Source: Desulfatirhabdium butyrativorans
Lineage (GTDB): Bacteria > Desulfobacterota > Desulfobacteria > Desulfobacterales > DYRK01
Direction: 5' to 3'
DNA: 7,667 bases
Assembly (NCBI GenBank): GCA_020718785.1
Contig: DYRK01000279.1
Span: forward strand, 1-7,667
Shown here: positions 1 through 5,761 of the stretch, in pieces
Layout: every line of letters begins with the position of its first letter
Position numbering within the stretch: the stretch's first letter is position 1
Made by a program: the position numbers and the translations under genes
The notes under the pieces: model-generated
What the model saw: the letters and a program-made list of their open reading frames with translations, nothing else
Database searches by the model: none
Told to the model about the DNA's origin: nothing

Positions 1-140
1 AAGCCTTTATGAAGAAATGCGCGGAACAGGGCGCGCTGCCGAAATACGGGATTCCGGACCGATACGAGTTTGTGGACGCCATCCCCAAAACCAGCGTAGG
101 AAAAATCAATAAGAAGCAGATTCGAGTGGAATATAAATGA
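1..140 (+). CDS. AMP-forming acyl-CoA ligase, C-terminal fragment (5' end outside window)
   Basis: The reading frame is open from base 3 to a TGA stop at 138-140 and gives the last 45 residues of a larger protein. It contains PKTSVGKINKK, the A10 motif of the adenylate-forming (ANL) superfamily. The lysine of the GK pair (codon 102-104) is the residue that in this family contacts the acyl-adenylate during the first half-reaction. The preceding segment (LPKYGIPDRYEFVDAIPKT) is the usual C-terminal-lid approach of medium/long-chain fatty acid-CoA ligases. The expected reaction is carboxylate + ATP + CoA to acyl-CoA + AMP + PPi in the cytoplasm. Chain-length specificity cannot be read from this fragment. 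It is a different gene from the complete synthetase downstream, whose motif is PKTPTGKILKR, so the locus encodes two ligases. A heptamer repeat array begins at its stop codon. The family call is secure; the substrate is unknown. Confidence 0.85.
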   Translation, partial: AFMKKCAEQGALPKYGIPDRYEFVDAIPKTSVGKINKKQIRVEYK

Positions 141-166
141 GGTGCGGGTGCGGGGTGCGGGGTAAG

Positions 167-225
167 AGGTCAGAGGTAATACTCCTCCCCTCACCTCTTA
201 CCCCTGACCTCTGACCTGTTTTTTT
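167..225 (+). terminator. Hairpin plus 7-T run, possible intrinsic terminator (first module)
   Basis: AGGTCAGAGGT (167-177) is the exact reverse complement of ACCTCTGACCT (207-217), an 11-bp stem closing a loop of about 29 nt. A single G and seven Ts (219-225) follow. A competing 12-bp perfect stem, GGGGTAAGAGGT (159-170) with ACCTCTTACCCC (193-204), shares bases with the left arm and would exclude it. Termination strength is therefore uncertain. It lies 27 nt beyond the ligase stop codon. Confidence 0.5.
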
Positions 226-232
226 GAGGTGC

Positions 233-297
233 GGGGTGAGAGGTACGAGGTCAGAGGTAATACTCCCCTGACCTCGTACCTCTGACCCCTTTTTTTT
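233..297 (+). terminator. Strong hairpin plus 8-T run, intrinsic terminator or attenuator (second module)
   Basis: Positions 233-254 pair with 268-289: 22 positions with one G-G mismatch (238/284), closing a 13-nt loop, followed directly by eight Ts at 290-297. This is a textbook rho-independent terminator shape on the + strand. The T-run ends one base before the GAGGTG Shine-Dalgarno of the next gene, leaving no room for a promoter. The downstream gene therefore depends on read-through unless a promoter lies within the array. Confidence 0.7.
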
Positions 298-303
298 GAG
301 GTG
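298..303 (+). promoter_or_regulatory. Shine-Dalgarno GAGGTG that decides the start of the 101-aa gene
   Basis: GAGGTG sits 3 nt upstream of the ATG at 307. The alternative GTG start at 301 lies inside this motif and has only a T-run upstream, so ATG 307 is preferred. The same TTTTTTTGAGGTG string occurs in the first repeat module (219-231), so the ribosome-binding site is itself a piece of the repeat. Confidence 0.6.
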
Positions 304-306
304 AGC

Positions 307-612
307 ATGGAATGGCTTGAGATGATCAAATTACGTACTGCCGGCACCGGGGAGCAGGGAATCGCCGCCGAATTTTTGGAGCAGATGGAAGAAATTTTGG
401 AATCGCCCGGTCTGGCAGATGCCAGAATCTATGCTCATGCCTCTGTGCCGAATGATCTGGTGATTACTCTGACATGGGTTACGGATGCAGCACAGTCACG
501 GGGAAGCGATCTGGCTTATAATCTGGCACGGGAACTGAAACGCTACGGTCTGGTGGATCATTCCGTATGGATTGAGCAGTTCCCAAAACCCGAAAAAACA
601 GGTAGCAGGTAG
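307..612 (+). CDS. Small conserved-looking protein of unknown function (101 aa)
   Basis: I do not recognise this protein. The predicted start is ATG 307 (MEWLEMIKLRTAG) because GAGGTG lies just upstream; a GTG at 301 would add two residues. It is soluble, with no signal peptide, membrane segment or cysteine cluster. The pattern suggests strand (MEWLEMIKLRTA), helix (GIAAEFLEQMEEILES), two strands around DARIYAHAS and DLVITLTWV, helix (SDLAYNLARELKRYG), strand (HSVWIEQF). That beta-alpha-beta-beta-alpha-beta order would fit a small ferredoxin-like or dimeric alpha/beta-barrel fold; this is inference only. It lies between an acyl-CoA ligase and a thiolase, so a role linked to acyl-CoA metabolism is plausible but unproven. 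Its last codons (Gly-Ser-Arg-stop, 601-612) fall inside the next heptamer array, so the repeat supplies both the C-terminal residues and the TAG stop. Confidence 0.75.
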   Translation: MEWLEMIKLRTAGTGEQGIAAEFLEQMEEILESPGLADARIYAHASVPNDLVITLTWVTDAAQSRGSDLAYNLARELKRYGLVDHSVWIEQFPKPEKTGSR

Positions 613-731
613 CAGGTTGCAGGTTGCAGGTTGCAAATTACAGCTTTACCTGCAACTTGCAACTTGCAACCTGTAACTTGCAACCTGCAACCTGTAACTT
701 GTAACTTGCAACCTGCAACCTGCAACCTGTT
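599..731. repeat. Inverted heptamer array, 19 units in unbroken 7-bp phase
   Basis: From 599 the sequence divides into 19 consecutive 7-mers (133 bp) without a phase break. The first five are CAGGTAG or CAGGTTG (599-633). Two degenerate units, CAAATTA and CAGCTTT (634-647), form the turn. Twelve units of consensus AC(C/T)TG(C/T)A follow (648-731), the last ending in TT. Positions 613-635 are the perfect 23-nt reverse complement of 707-729. The nearer part of the right arm (648-673) can also pair with the left arm in RNA if G-U pairs are allowed. The array starts within the last codons of the 101-aa gene and ends 6 nt before the thiolase GGAG ribosome-binding site. It resembles in kind the short tandemly repeated repeats known from cyanobacteria and some Desulfobacterota; function is unknown. 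Confidence 0.92.
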
Positions 732-745
732 CCAAAGGAGAGGAA

Positions 746-1996
746 ATGAAAGAAGTCGTAATTGTTTCAGCCTGTCGGACCGCTATCGGCGCGTTCGGCG
801 GAACTTTGCGCGACAGCAACGGCGCGGTTTTGGGAAGTATTACTATGAAAGAAGCAGTGAAGCGAGCGGGCATTGATCCGGAAATGATAGATGATGTTCG
901 CTACGGATGCTGCCTCGAACATCACGACACGCTCAATGTCACGAGAACCGCCGCGCTGCTTGCCGGTATTCCCGATACGGTAACGGCTGTGACTATCAAC
1001 CGGGTCTGTATCTCCGGCATGGAAGCAGTCATTTCCGGTATGGCAATGATTCAGGCCGGCATGGCAGATATTGTGCTTGCCGGAGGAATGGAACACATGT
1101 CCGGCGCGCCGTATGCAGTGACCGGGGCCCGATGGGGATGCCGTTTGCAGGATCAGACTTTTGTGGATACCATGATTCATGCGCTTCACTGCGGATCGCA
1201 TATCATGCCGCTTGCTGCTGACGGTCCTTTGAATATCAATGAACCGCCTGCAAGTCTGTTTCTGGGAAAGCCTTATATCATGGGGCATACTGCCGAATTT
1301 CTGGCACAGTATCTGAATATCTCGCGGGAAGAAATGGACGAAGTCGCGCTGAGAAGCCATAACAGTGCAGAAAGAGCTACGAATGACGGCTCGTTCAAGG
1401 CAGAAATCGTGCCTGTAGAAATCCCTCAGAAAAAGAAAGCTCCTATCATTTTTGACAAAGACGAGCATTTCCGACCCGGTATTACAATGGAACAAATGAA
1501 AAAACTTCCGCCTGCATTTATTCCGGGAACCGGCAAAGTCACAGCAGGCAACGCCAGCGGTATCAACGACGGTTCAGCCGGTATGGTCATTATGTCTGCC
1601 GAGAAAGCAAAACAACTGAATCTCAAGCCGCTTGCAAAAATAAAAGCCATCGGAAGAGGCGCGTGTCACCCCTCGGTCATGGGGATTTCTCCTGTGCCTG
1701 CGGTGAGAAAACTCATGGCAAAAAGCGGTCTGAAAATCGGAGATTTCGAATTGATAGAAGTCAATGAAGCCTTTGCCTCGCAGTATATCGGCTGCGAAAG
1801 AGAACTCAACCTTAAAAGAGAAATCACCAATATCAACGGCTCGGGCATCGGTCTGGGACATCCGGTAGGAGCGACCGGATGCAGAATCATGGTCACGCTG
1901 CTTCATGCGCTGAAACACAGCGGAAAAAGTCTCGGATTAGCCACGCTTTGCGGCGGCGGCGGTGTAGCAATGGCTTGCGCCTTGGAAATGATGTAA
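746..1996 (+). CDS. Thiolase (acetyl-CoA acetyltransferase / 3-ketoacyl-CoA thiolase)
   Basis: This 416-residue thiolase catalyses CoA-dependent cleavage of 3-ketoacyl-CoA to acetyl-CoA and a shortened acyl-CoA, or the reverse condensation. It opens with MKEVVIVSACRTAIGAFGG, the standard thiolase N-terminus. The nucleophilic cysteine is Cys88 (NRVCISGMEAV), followed by LAGGMEHMSGAPY. NEAFA is at 340-344, the catalytic histidine is His372 in GHPVGATG, and the second catalytic cysteine is Cys402 in LCGGGG, so the active site is complete. Family members usually have 390-400 residues. Measured against Cys89, Asn316, His348 and Cys378 of the Zoogloea enzyme, about 25 residues are added between Cys88 and Asn340; alignment by eye places them near 145-172, in the loop domain by the substrate pocket. 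The start is supported by AAGGAG (735-740), 5 nt before ATG. The acyl-CoA synthetase follows after 25 bp, so the two are probably co-transcribed. Chain-length preference cannot be assigned. Confidence 0.95.
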   Translation: MKEVVIVSACRTAIGAFGGTLRDSNGAVLGSITMKEAVKRAGIDPEMIDDVRYGCCLEHHDTLNVTRTAALLAGIPDTVTAVTINRVCISGMEAVISGMAMIQAGMADIVLAGGMEHMSGAPYAVTGARWGCRLQDQTFVDTMIHALHCGSHIMPLAADGPLNINEPPASLFLGKPYIMGHTAEFLAQYLNISREEMDEVALRSHNSAERATNDGSFKAEIVPVEIPQKKKAPIIFDKDEHFRPGITMEQMKKLPPAFIPGTGKVTAGNASGINDGSAGMVIMSAEKAKQLNLKPLAKIKAIGRGACHPSVMGISPVPAVRKLMAKSGLKIGDFELIEVNEAFASQYIGCERELNLKREITNINGSGIGLGHPVGATGCRIMVTLLHALKHSGKSLGLATLCGGGGVAMACALEMM

Positions 1997-2021
1997 GACA
2001 AAACAGAAACGGAGGCATGTA

Positions 2022-3677
2022 ATGTCGGATTTGCTTCATCCTTTGGCGGAAAAGGAAAAGGACTGTTTCTCCGCCTTGAACAAAGACAATCTCGAATTTC
2101 TGATGAACCGTTACAACAAGGTCAACCGCTGGGTCATTGCCGATATGATTCGCAGGAGCCGGTATCACTACCCGGATAAGGCTGCCCTGATTTTCGGAGA
2201 CAAACGGCTGACTTACGCAGAGATGGAGGACGAGTGCAATCGGGTAGCCAATGCCTTGCTGGACCTCGGCATTGGAAAATACGACCGTGTCGCAGTTCTT
2301 GCACATAATACGATTCATCATGTGCTGACCTGGTTCGGCTGCTGCAAAGCCGGCGCTGTGTATCTGGCAATCAACTATCTGCTTCGGGGGAAAGATATTA
2401 CTTACTGTATCAATCACTCGGAAAGCAAAGTTTTTATTGTGGAAGATGCACTTTATGATCTGGTCAAAGATGTGCTGAATGACATGCCTACAGTCAAAAC
2501 CCTGATCTGGTCCGACCAGGGCGCGGGAAGACATCCTGAAAATGACCGTTTCAAAGAATTTGACTCATGGTATAAAGCCTATCCGGCAACGGAGCCGGAC
2601 ACGCTTCTCCGCATCGAAGACCCTTGCCAGATGACTTATACCAGCGGAACCGAATCTCTGCCCAAAGGCGTGATCATCGGGAATCAATCGCTCATGGCGC
2701 AATATATGGGCTGTATTGCGGACGGAAAATATGAAAGCAGCGATATCAACGTCAACGCTCTTCCCATTTTCCACTGCGCGCAGCGTGATGTGTTTATGAA
2801 TCCCGTGTTCTGGGTCGGGGGAACCAATGTGCTGATTACGCCGGATGTGGGACAGATACTCAAAGCCATTGCAGAGTACAAAGCCACCATGTTTTTCGCG
2901 CCGCCTACGGTCTGGATCGGCATTCTGAGACATCCCGATTTCGGCAAATACGATCTCTCCGGTCTGAAAAAGTGTTACTACGGCGCTTCGATCATGCCTG
3001 TGGAAGTGCTGAAAGAAATGATGGAAAGGCTGCCCGGATGTAAAATTTATAACTACTACGGACAGACCGAACTTGCGCCCTATCATACGATTCTAAAAGC
3101 CGAAGACGCCATGAGAAAACTCGGTTCTGCGGGTATGGGCGGCTTGAATATGGAAACCCGTCTGGAAGGCGATGACGGGAATCCTTTAGATAAATCAGGC
3201 GTTCCCGGAGAAATCTGCGGCAAAGGTCCTCACGCCCTGATTATGTATTTCAAAGACCCGGAAAAAACCGAGGCTGTGATGAAGGGCGGCTGGTTTCACT
3301 CCGGCGACGTAGGCGTATTGGATGAAGACCGCTATATCTCGGTAGTTGACCGCAAAAAAGACATGATCAAAACCGGCGGAGAAAATGTCTCTACCCGTGA
3401 AGTGGAAGAAGTCATTTATTTGGATAATCGGGTTCAGGAAGTCGCAGTTATCGGCGTGACGCATCCCACTTGGGTCGAAGCGGTAACCGCTATTGTCGTT
3501 CCCCGGCAGGGACAGAAAATCAGCGAAGAAGAGATTGTTGCGCTTTGCAAAAAGGAACTTGCGCCCTTCAAAGTTCCCAAAAAAGTAGTGATTGCAGATG
3601 CGCTTCCCAAGACGCCGACCGGAAAAATTCTGAAACGGGAAATGCGGGGGACCTACAAGAATCTGTTTTCGAAATAG
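2022..3677 (+). CDS. AMP-forming acyl-CoA synthetase (probably medium/long-chain fatty acid-CoA ligase)
   Basis: This 551-residue member of the ANL superfamily is complete. In order: an N-terminal region with YPDKAALIFGDKRLTYAEM, the ATP/AMP-binding A3 motif YTSGTESLPKG (206-216), A5 YYGQTE (345-350), A7 GWFHSGDVG with Asp429 expected to bind ribose, the hinge region VVDRKKDMIKTGGENVSTREVE, and C-terminal A10 PKTPTGKILKR with Lys535 as the adenylation lysine. It should activate a carboxylic acid to its CoA thioester in the cytoplasm using ATP. Substrate length cannot be judged; the layout fits fatty-acid rather than acetyl-CoA ligases. GGAGG at 2011-2015 precedes ATG 2022. It lies 25 bp after the thiolase and is followed by two terminator hairpins, so it appears to close the first transcription unit. 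The serine-leucine inside the A3 motif (TESLPKG, where many relatives have TG) is a variant seen in this superfamily. Confidence 0.94.
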   Translation: MSDLLHPLAEKEKDCFSALNKDNLEFLMNRYNKVNRWVIADMIRRSRYHYPDKAALIFGDKRLTYAEMEDECNRVANALLDLGIGKYDRVAVLAHNTIHHVLTWFGCCKAGAVYLAINYLLRGKDITYCINHSESKVFIVEDALYDLVKDVLNDMPTVKTLIWSDQGAGRHPENDRFKEFDSWYKAYPATEPDTLLRIEDPCQMTYTSGTESLPKGVIIGNQSLMAQYMGCIADGKYESSDINVNALPIFHCAQRDVFMNPVFWVGGTNVLITPDVGQILKAIAEYKATMFFAPPTVWIGILRHPDFGKYDLSGLKKCYYGASIMPVEVLKEMMERLPGCKIYNYYGQTELAPYHTILKAEDAMRKLGSAGMGGLNMETRLEGDDGNPLDKSGVPGEICGKGPHALIMYFKDPEKTEAVMKGGWFHSGDVGVLDEDRYISVVDRKKDMIKTGGENVSTREVEEVIYLDNRVQEVAVIGVTHPTWVEAVTAIVVPRQGQKISEEEIVALCKKELAPFKVPKKVVIADALPKTPTGKILKREMRGTYKNLFSK

Positions 3678-3745
3678 AATCGGAGAAATTGAAGTCAAGC
3701 ACATTACCGGACAATTTTTTCAGATACTTCTGCTGAAACAGACAC

Positions 3746-3768
3746 AAAACGGCTTGCAAAGCCGTTTT
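3746..3768. terminator. Rho-independent terminator hairpin 1 after acyl-CoA synthetase
   Basis: AAAACGGCTT (3746-3755) and AAGCCGTTTT (3759-3768) form a perfect 10-bp stem with a GCA loop. The A-tract on one side and T-tract on the other would let it act on both strands. It is 68 nt after the synthetase stop. Confidence 0.8.
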
Positions 3769-3773
3769 ACAGT

Positions 3774-3798
3774 AAAACGATTTTGTAAATCGTTTTTT
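3774..3798. terminator. Rho-independent terminator hairpin 2, tandem with hairpin 1
   Basis: AAAACGATTT (3774-3783) and AAATCGTTTT (3787-3796) form a second perfect 10-bp stem with a TGT loop, ending in six Ts (3793-3798). It starts 5 nt after hairpin 1 and shares its AAAACG...CGTTTT frame, suggesting duplication. Together they mark the boundary between the synthetase and dehydrogenase units. Confidence 0.8.
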
Positions 3799-3830
3799 GA
3801 ATAAAATCAGCGTATTATTATTTTTTATCC
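3797..3830 (+). promoter_or_regulatory. AT-rich candidate promoter region for the dehydrogenase-etfBA unit
   Basis: After the double terminator, a new promoter is expected before the dehydrogenase. The only candidate stretch is AT-rich, with TTGAAT at 3797-3802 and overlapping TATTAT strings at 3813-3821. The spacing is too short for a standard sigma-70 pair, so the assignment rests mainly on position. The remainder of the 182-bp spacer (3678-3859) holds nothing else recognisable apart from the AGGAGG ribosome-binding site at 3846-3851. Confidence 0.2.
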
Positions 3831-3859
3831 AGTAGTGTGGAAGTCAGGAGGAATTCATC

Positions 3860-5674
3860 ATGGCGCAAGTCATTGCAGATCGGAGAGATATTGATTTTGT
3901 TCTTCATGAACAGTTGCAGATCGAAGAACTGAGCAAACATGAACGCTTTGCAGAGTTCAACCGGAAAACAGCGGATATGATCGTATCCGAAGCCCGCAAT
4001 CTGGCAGTCAAAGAATTACTTCCCACCCGGAAACCCGGAGATGAGGAAGGCTGCCGATTCGAAAACGGAAAAGTGACGATTCCCGAATGCTTTCATAAGC
4101 CTTACCGCCTGTTCATGGACGGCGAATGGATGGCCATGTGCGATCCGGCAGAGTGGGGCGGACAGGGAATGCCGGCAAGCATTGCACAGGCTGCCACCGA
4201 GTATTTCAACGGCGCGAACTATTCCTTCATGATCTATCCGAGGCTGGGACACGGCGCGGGGAGATTGGTTGAGACATTCGGCACGGAAAAGCAGAAAGAA
4301 CTCTTTCTGAAAAAACTCTATTCCGGTCAATGGGGCGGCACCATGGTGCTTACAGAAGCAGATGCAGGATCGGATGTAGGCGCATTGACTACATCCGCTG
4401 TCCCGAATGGAGACGGAACCTATTCTATCACCGGAAACAAGATATTCATCTCCGCAGGAGACAATGATCTGGTAGAAAACATCATCCATCCGGTGCTTGC
4501 ACGCATTGTCGGCGCGCCTGCCGGAACTGCCGGTATTTCTCTGTTTCTTGTTCCCAAAATATGGGTCAATGATGACGGAAGCCTCGGAGAGTTCAACGAC
4601 GTGGTCTGTACCGGCATTGAAGAGAAAATGGGACTTCACGGCGCGGCTACCTGTTCGCTTTCTTTCGGAACTAAGGGAAAATGCAGAGGAACTCTGCTGG
4701 GACAGGAAAACAAAGGCATGAGAGCCATGTTCGTGATGATGAACGAAGTCCGTCTTCTTGTAGGAATGCAGGCTGCGGCTTGTGCATCTGCATCTTACCT
4801 GAATGCGCTGACTTATGCGAGAGAGAGAATTCAGGGAAAAGATCTCACGGAAAAAAGCAAAGATGCGCCTTCTGTCCCCATTATTCAGCATCCGGATGTG
4901 CGGCGTCAACTGATGCTGATGAAGACATATACCGAAGGAATGCGAAGTCTTCTTTACTACGTGAGCTTCTGTGAAGACAGAATCCGTGTAAGCAATGATC
5001 CGAATGAGAAAGCCCGGTATCAGGGCATCATAGATGTGCTGATTCCGGTTGCCAAAGGCTATGTGACTGACAAAGCCTTCGAAGTGTGCAGTCACGGCGT
5101 TCAGGTTTACGGCGGATACGGCTATATCAAGGAATATCCGCAGGAACAACTGCTCCGGGATTGTAGAATTACTATGATTTACGAGGGAACCAACGGGATT
5201 CAGGCAATGGATCTGTTGGGAAGAAAACTGGGTCTGAACAAGGGACAGTCTTTCAAAGATTTTCTCTCTGAGATAAACAAAACGGTTGAAACCGCCGGAG
5301 CCGTCAAGGAATTGGAGAAATTTGCAGCCGATCTGAAAAACGCTGTGAAGCATTTGGCAGATTCAGCCCGGCATATAGGAGCAACTGCGGCAGGCGGAAA
5401 AGCGATGAATGCCTTTGCTTTTGCTCATCCTTTTCTCGAAGCTGCAGGAGATGTCGCAATGGCATGGATGCTGCTGTGGCGTGCTGCTGTGGCTGCCCGG
5501 CAACTGGAAAAAGGGGCAAATAAGAAAGATAAGTCTTTCTACGACGGACAAGTAAAAAGCGTGCAGTTTTTCATCAATACGATACTCCCGGTCACTCTCG
5601 GCAAAATGGCTGCAATTTGTATGACAGACGGCGCGGCAGTGGAAATTTCCGAGGAGTCATTCGGGGGAAAATAA
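3860..5674 (+). CDS. Acyl-CoA dehydrogenase, long (about 600 aa) FAD-dependent form
   Basis: This 604-residue flavoenzyme should oxidise acyl-CoA to 2-enoyl-CoA and hand electrons to ETF. It is longer than the usual 380-residue dehydrogenases. It has the N-terminal cap typical of the long class (IADRRDIDFVLHEQL, about residues 5-19), then the N-terminal and middle domains with the flavin-contact motif MVLTEADAGSDVG (162-174). The C-terminal helical domain has GGYGYIKEYPQEQLLRD and YEGTNGIQAMDLLGRK, where Glu442 sits in the position of the catalytic base. An extra alpha-helical region of about 130 residues (470-604) matches the acyl-CoA dehydrogenase C-terminal-like extension. Relatives include the 3-methylmercaptopropionyl-CoA dehydrogenase (DmdC) type and many beta-oxidation dehydrogenases of Desulfobacterota; the substrate cannot be chosen between them from sequence alone. 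AGGAGG lies 8 nt before ATG. etfBA follow in the same direction after a repeat-filled 99-bp gap, supporting direct electron transfer to that ETF. Confidence 0.95.
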   Translation: MAQVIADRRDIDFVLHEQLQIEELSKHERFAEFNRKTADMIVSEARNLAVKELLPTRKPGDEEGCRFENGKVTIPECFHKPYRLFMDGEWMAMCDPAEWGGQGMPASIAQAATEYFNGANYSFMIYPRLGHGAGRLVETFGTEKQKELFLKKLYSGQWGGTMVLTEADAGSDVGALTTSAVPNGDGTYSITGNKIFISAGDNDLVENIIHPVLARIVGAPAGTAGISLFLVPKIWVNDDGSLGEFNDVVCTGIEEKMGLHGAATCSLSFGTKGKCRGTLLGQENKGMRAMFVMMNEVRLLVGMQAAACASASYLNALTYARERIQGKDLTEKSKDAPSVPIIQHPDVRRQLMLMKTYTEGMRSLLYYVSFCEDRIRVSNDPNEKARYQGIIDVLIPVAKGYVTDKAFEVCSHGVQVYGGYGYIKEYPQEQLLRDCRITMIYEGTNGIQAMDLLGRKLGLNKGQSFKDFLSEINKTVETAGAVKELEKFAADLKNAVKHLADSARHIGATAAGGKAMNAFAFAHPFLEAAGDVAMAWMLLWRAAVAARQLEKGANKKDKSFYDGQVKSVQFFINTILPVTLGKMAAICMTDGAAVEISEESFGGK

Positions 5675-5677
5675 ATA

Positions 5678-5761
5678 CAGGTGACAGGTGGCAGGTGGCA
5701 AGTAACTACTAACCTGTAACCTTCAACATGCAACCTGTAACCTGCAACCTGCAACCTGCAA
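5678..5761. repeat. Inverted heptamer array between dehydrogenase and etfB (12 units)
   Basis: Twelve consecutive 7-mers fill 84 bp in one phase: CAGGTGA, two CAGGTGG, CAAGTAA, CTACTAA, CCTGTAA, CCTTCAA, CATGCAA, CCTGTAA and three CCTGCAA. The left units are CAGGT type and the right units the complementary CCTG type, so strand orientation switches near 5706-5712 as in the 599-731 array. TACAGGT at 5676-5682 is complemented exactly at 5712-5718 and 5733-5739. The array begins 3 nt after the dehydrogenase TAA and ends 1 nt before AGGAGG (5763-5768), the etfB ribosome-binding site. The left arm is more diverged than in the earlier array. Confidence 0.92.

Larger units (their letters stand above)
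139..302. repeat. GGT/ACC heptamer repeat array with two inverted (hairpin) modules
   Basis: This spacer is built of 7-bp units keyed on GGT. GGT recurs at 154, 161, 168 and 175, and again at 228, 235, 242, 249 and 256. The complementary ACC phase recurs at 193, 200, 207 and 214, and at 271, 278 and 285. The array is two diverged copies of one module of about 81 bp: a 20-bp block starting GAGGTCAGAGGT is identical at 166-185 and 247-266, and both modules end in a T-run followed by GAGGTG. Each module has a G-rich left arm and a C-rich right arm, so each can fold in RNA. The array starts at the ligase TGA and ends in the Shine-Dalgarno of the next gene. It differs in sequence from the CAGGTTG arrays at 599-731 and 5678-5761 but has the same period and layout. 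Confidence 0.85.

Noticed and set aside
139..302. Known metabolite riboswitch upstream of the small gene
   Set aside because: The folded sequence is explained by heptamer inverted repeats, and no known aptamer core was recognised.
301..306. GTG 301 as the start of the small gene
   Set aside because: Only a T-run lies upstream of it, and GTG 301 is part of the GAGGTG ribosome site that serves ATG 307.
599..731. CRISPR array
   Set aside because: The units are 7 bp with no unique spacers, and no cas gene is nearby.
646..873. Minus-strand peptide with LQVASYR-like repeats
   Set aside because: Three 7-bp units make 21 nt, so any open frame through the array gives a 7-residue repeat. It is a by-product of the DNA repeat, with no ribosome site or independent support.
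767..1495. 242-codon minus-strand frame opposite the thiolase
   Set aside because: It mirrors a confidently identified thiolase, has no recognisable motif and has shadow-like composition.
3718..3738. TTTCAG/CTGAAA small hairpin before the double terminator
   Set aside because: A 6-bp stem with a 9-nt loop is weak and adds nothing next to two perfect terminators.
4016..5353. Long 445-codon open frame on the minus strand opposite the acyl-CoA dehydrogenase
   Set aside because: The + strand encodes an unmistakable dehydrogenase. The antisense translation is rich in His, Ser, Cys and Phe, without domain-like motifs, as expected of a codon-bias shadow.
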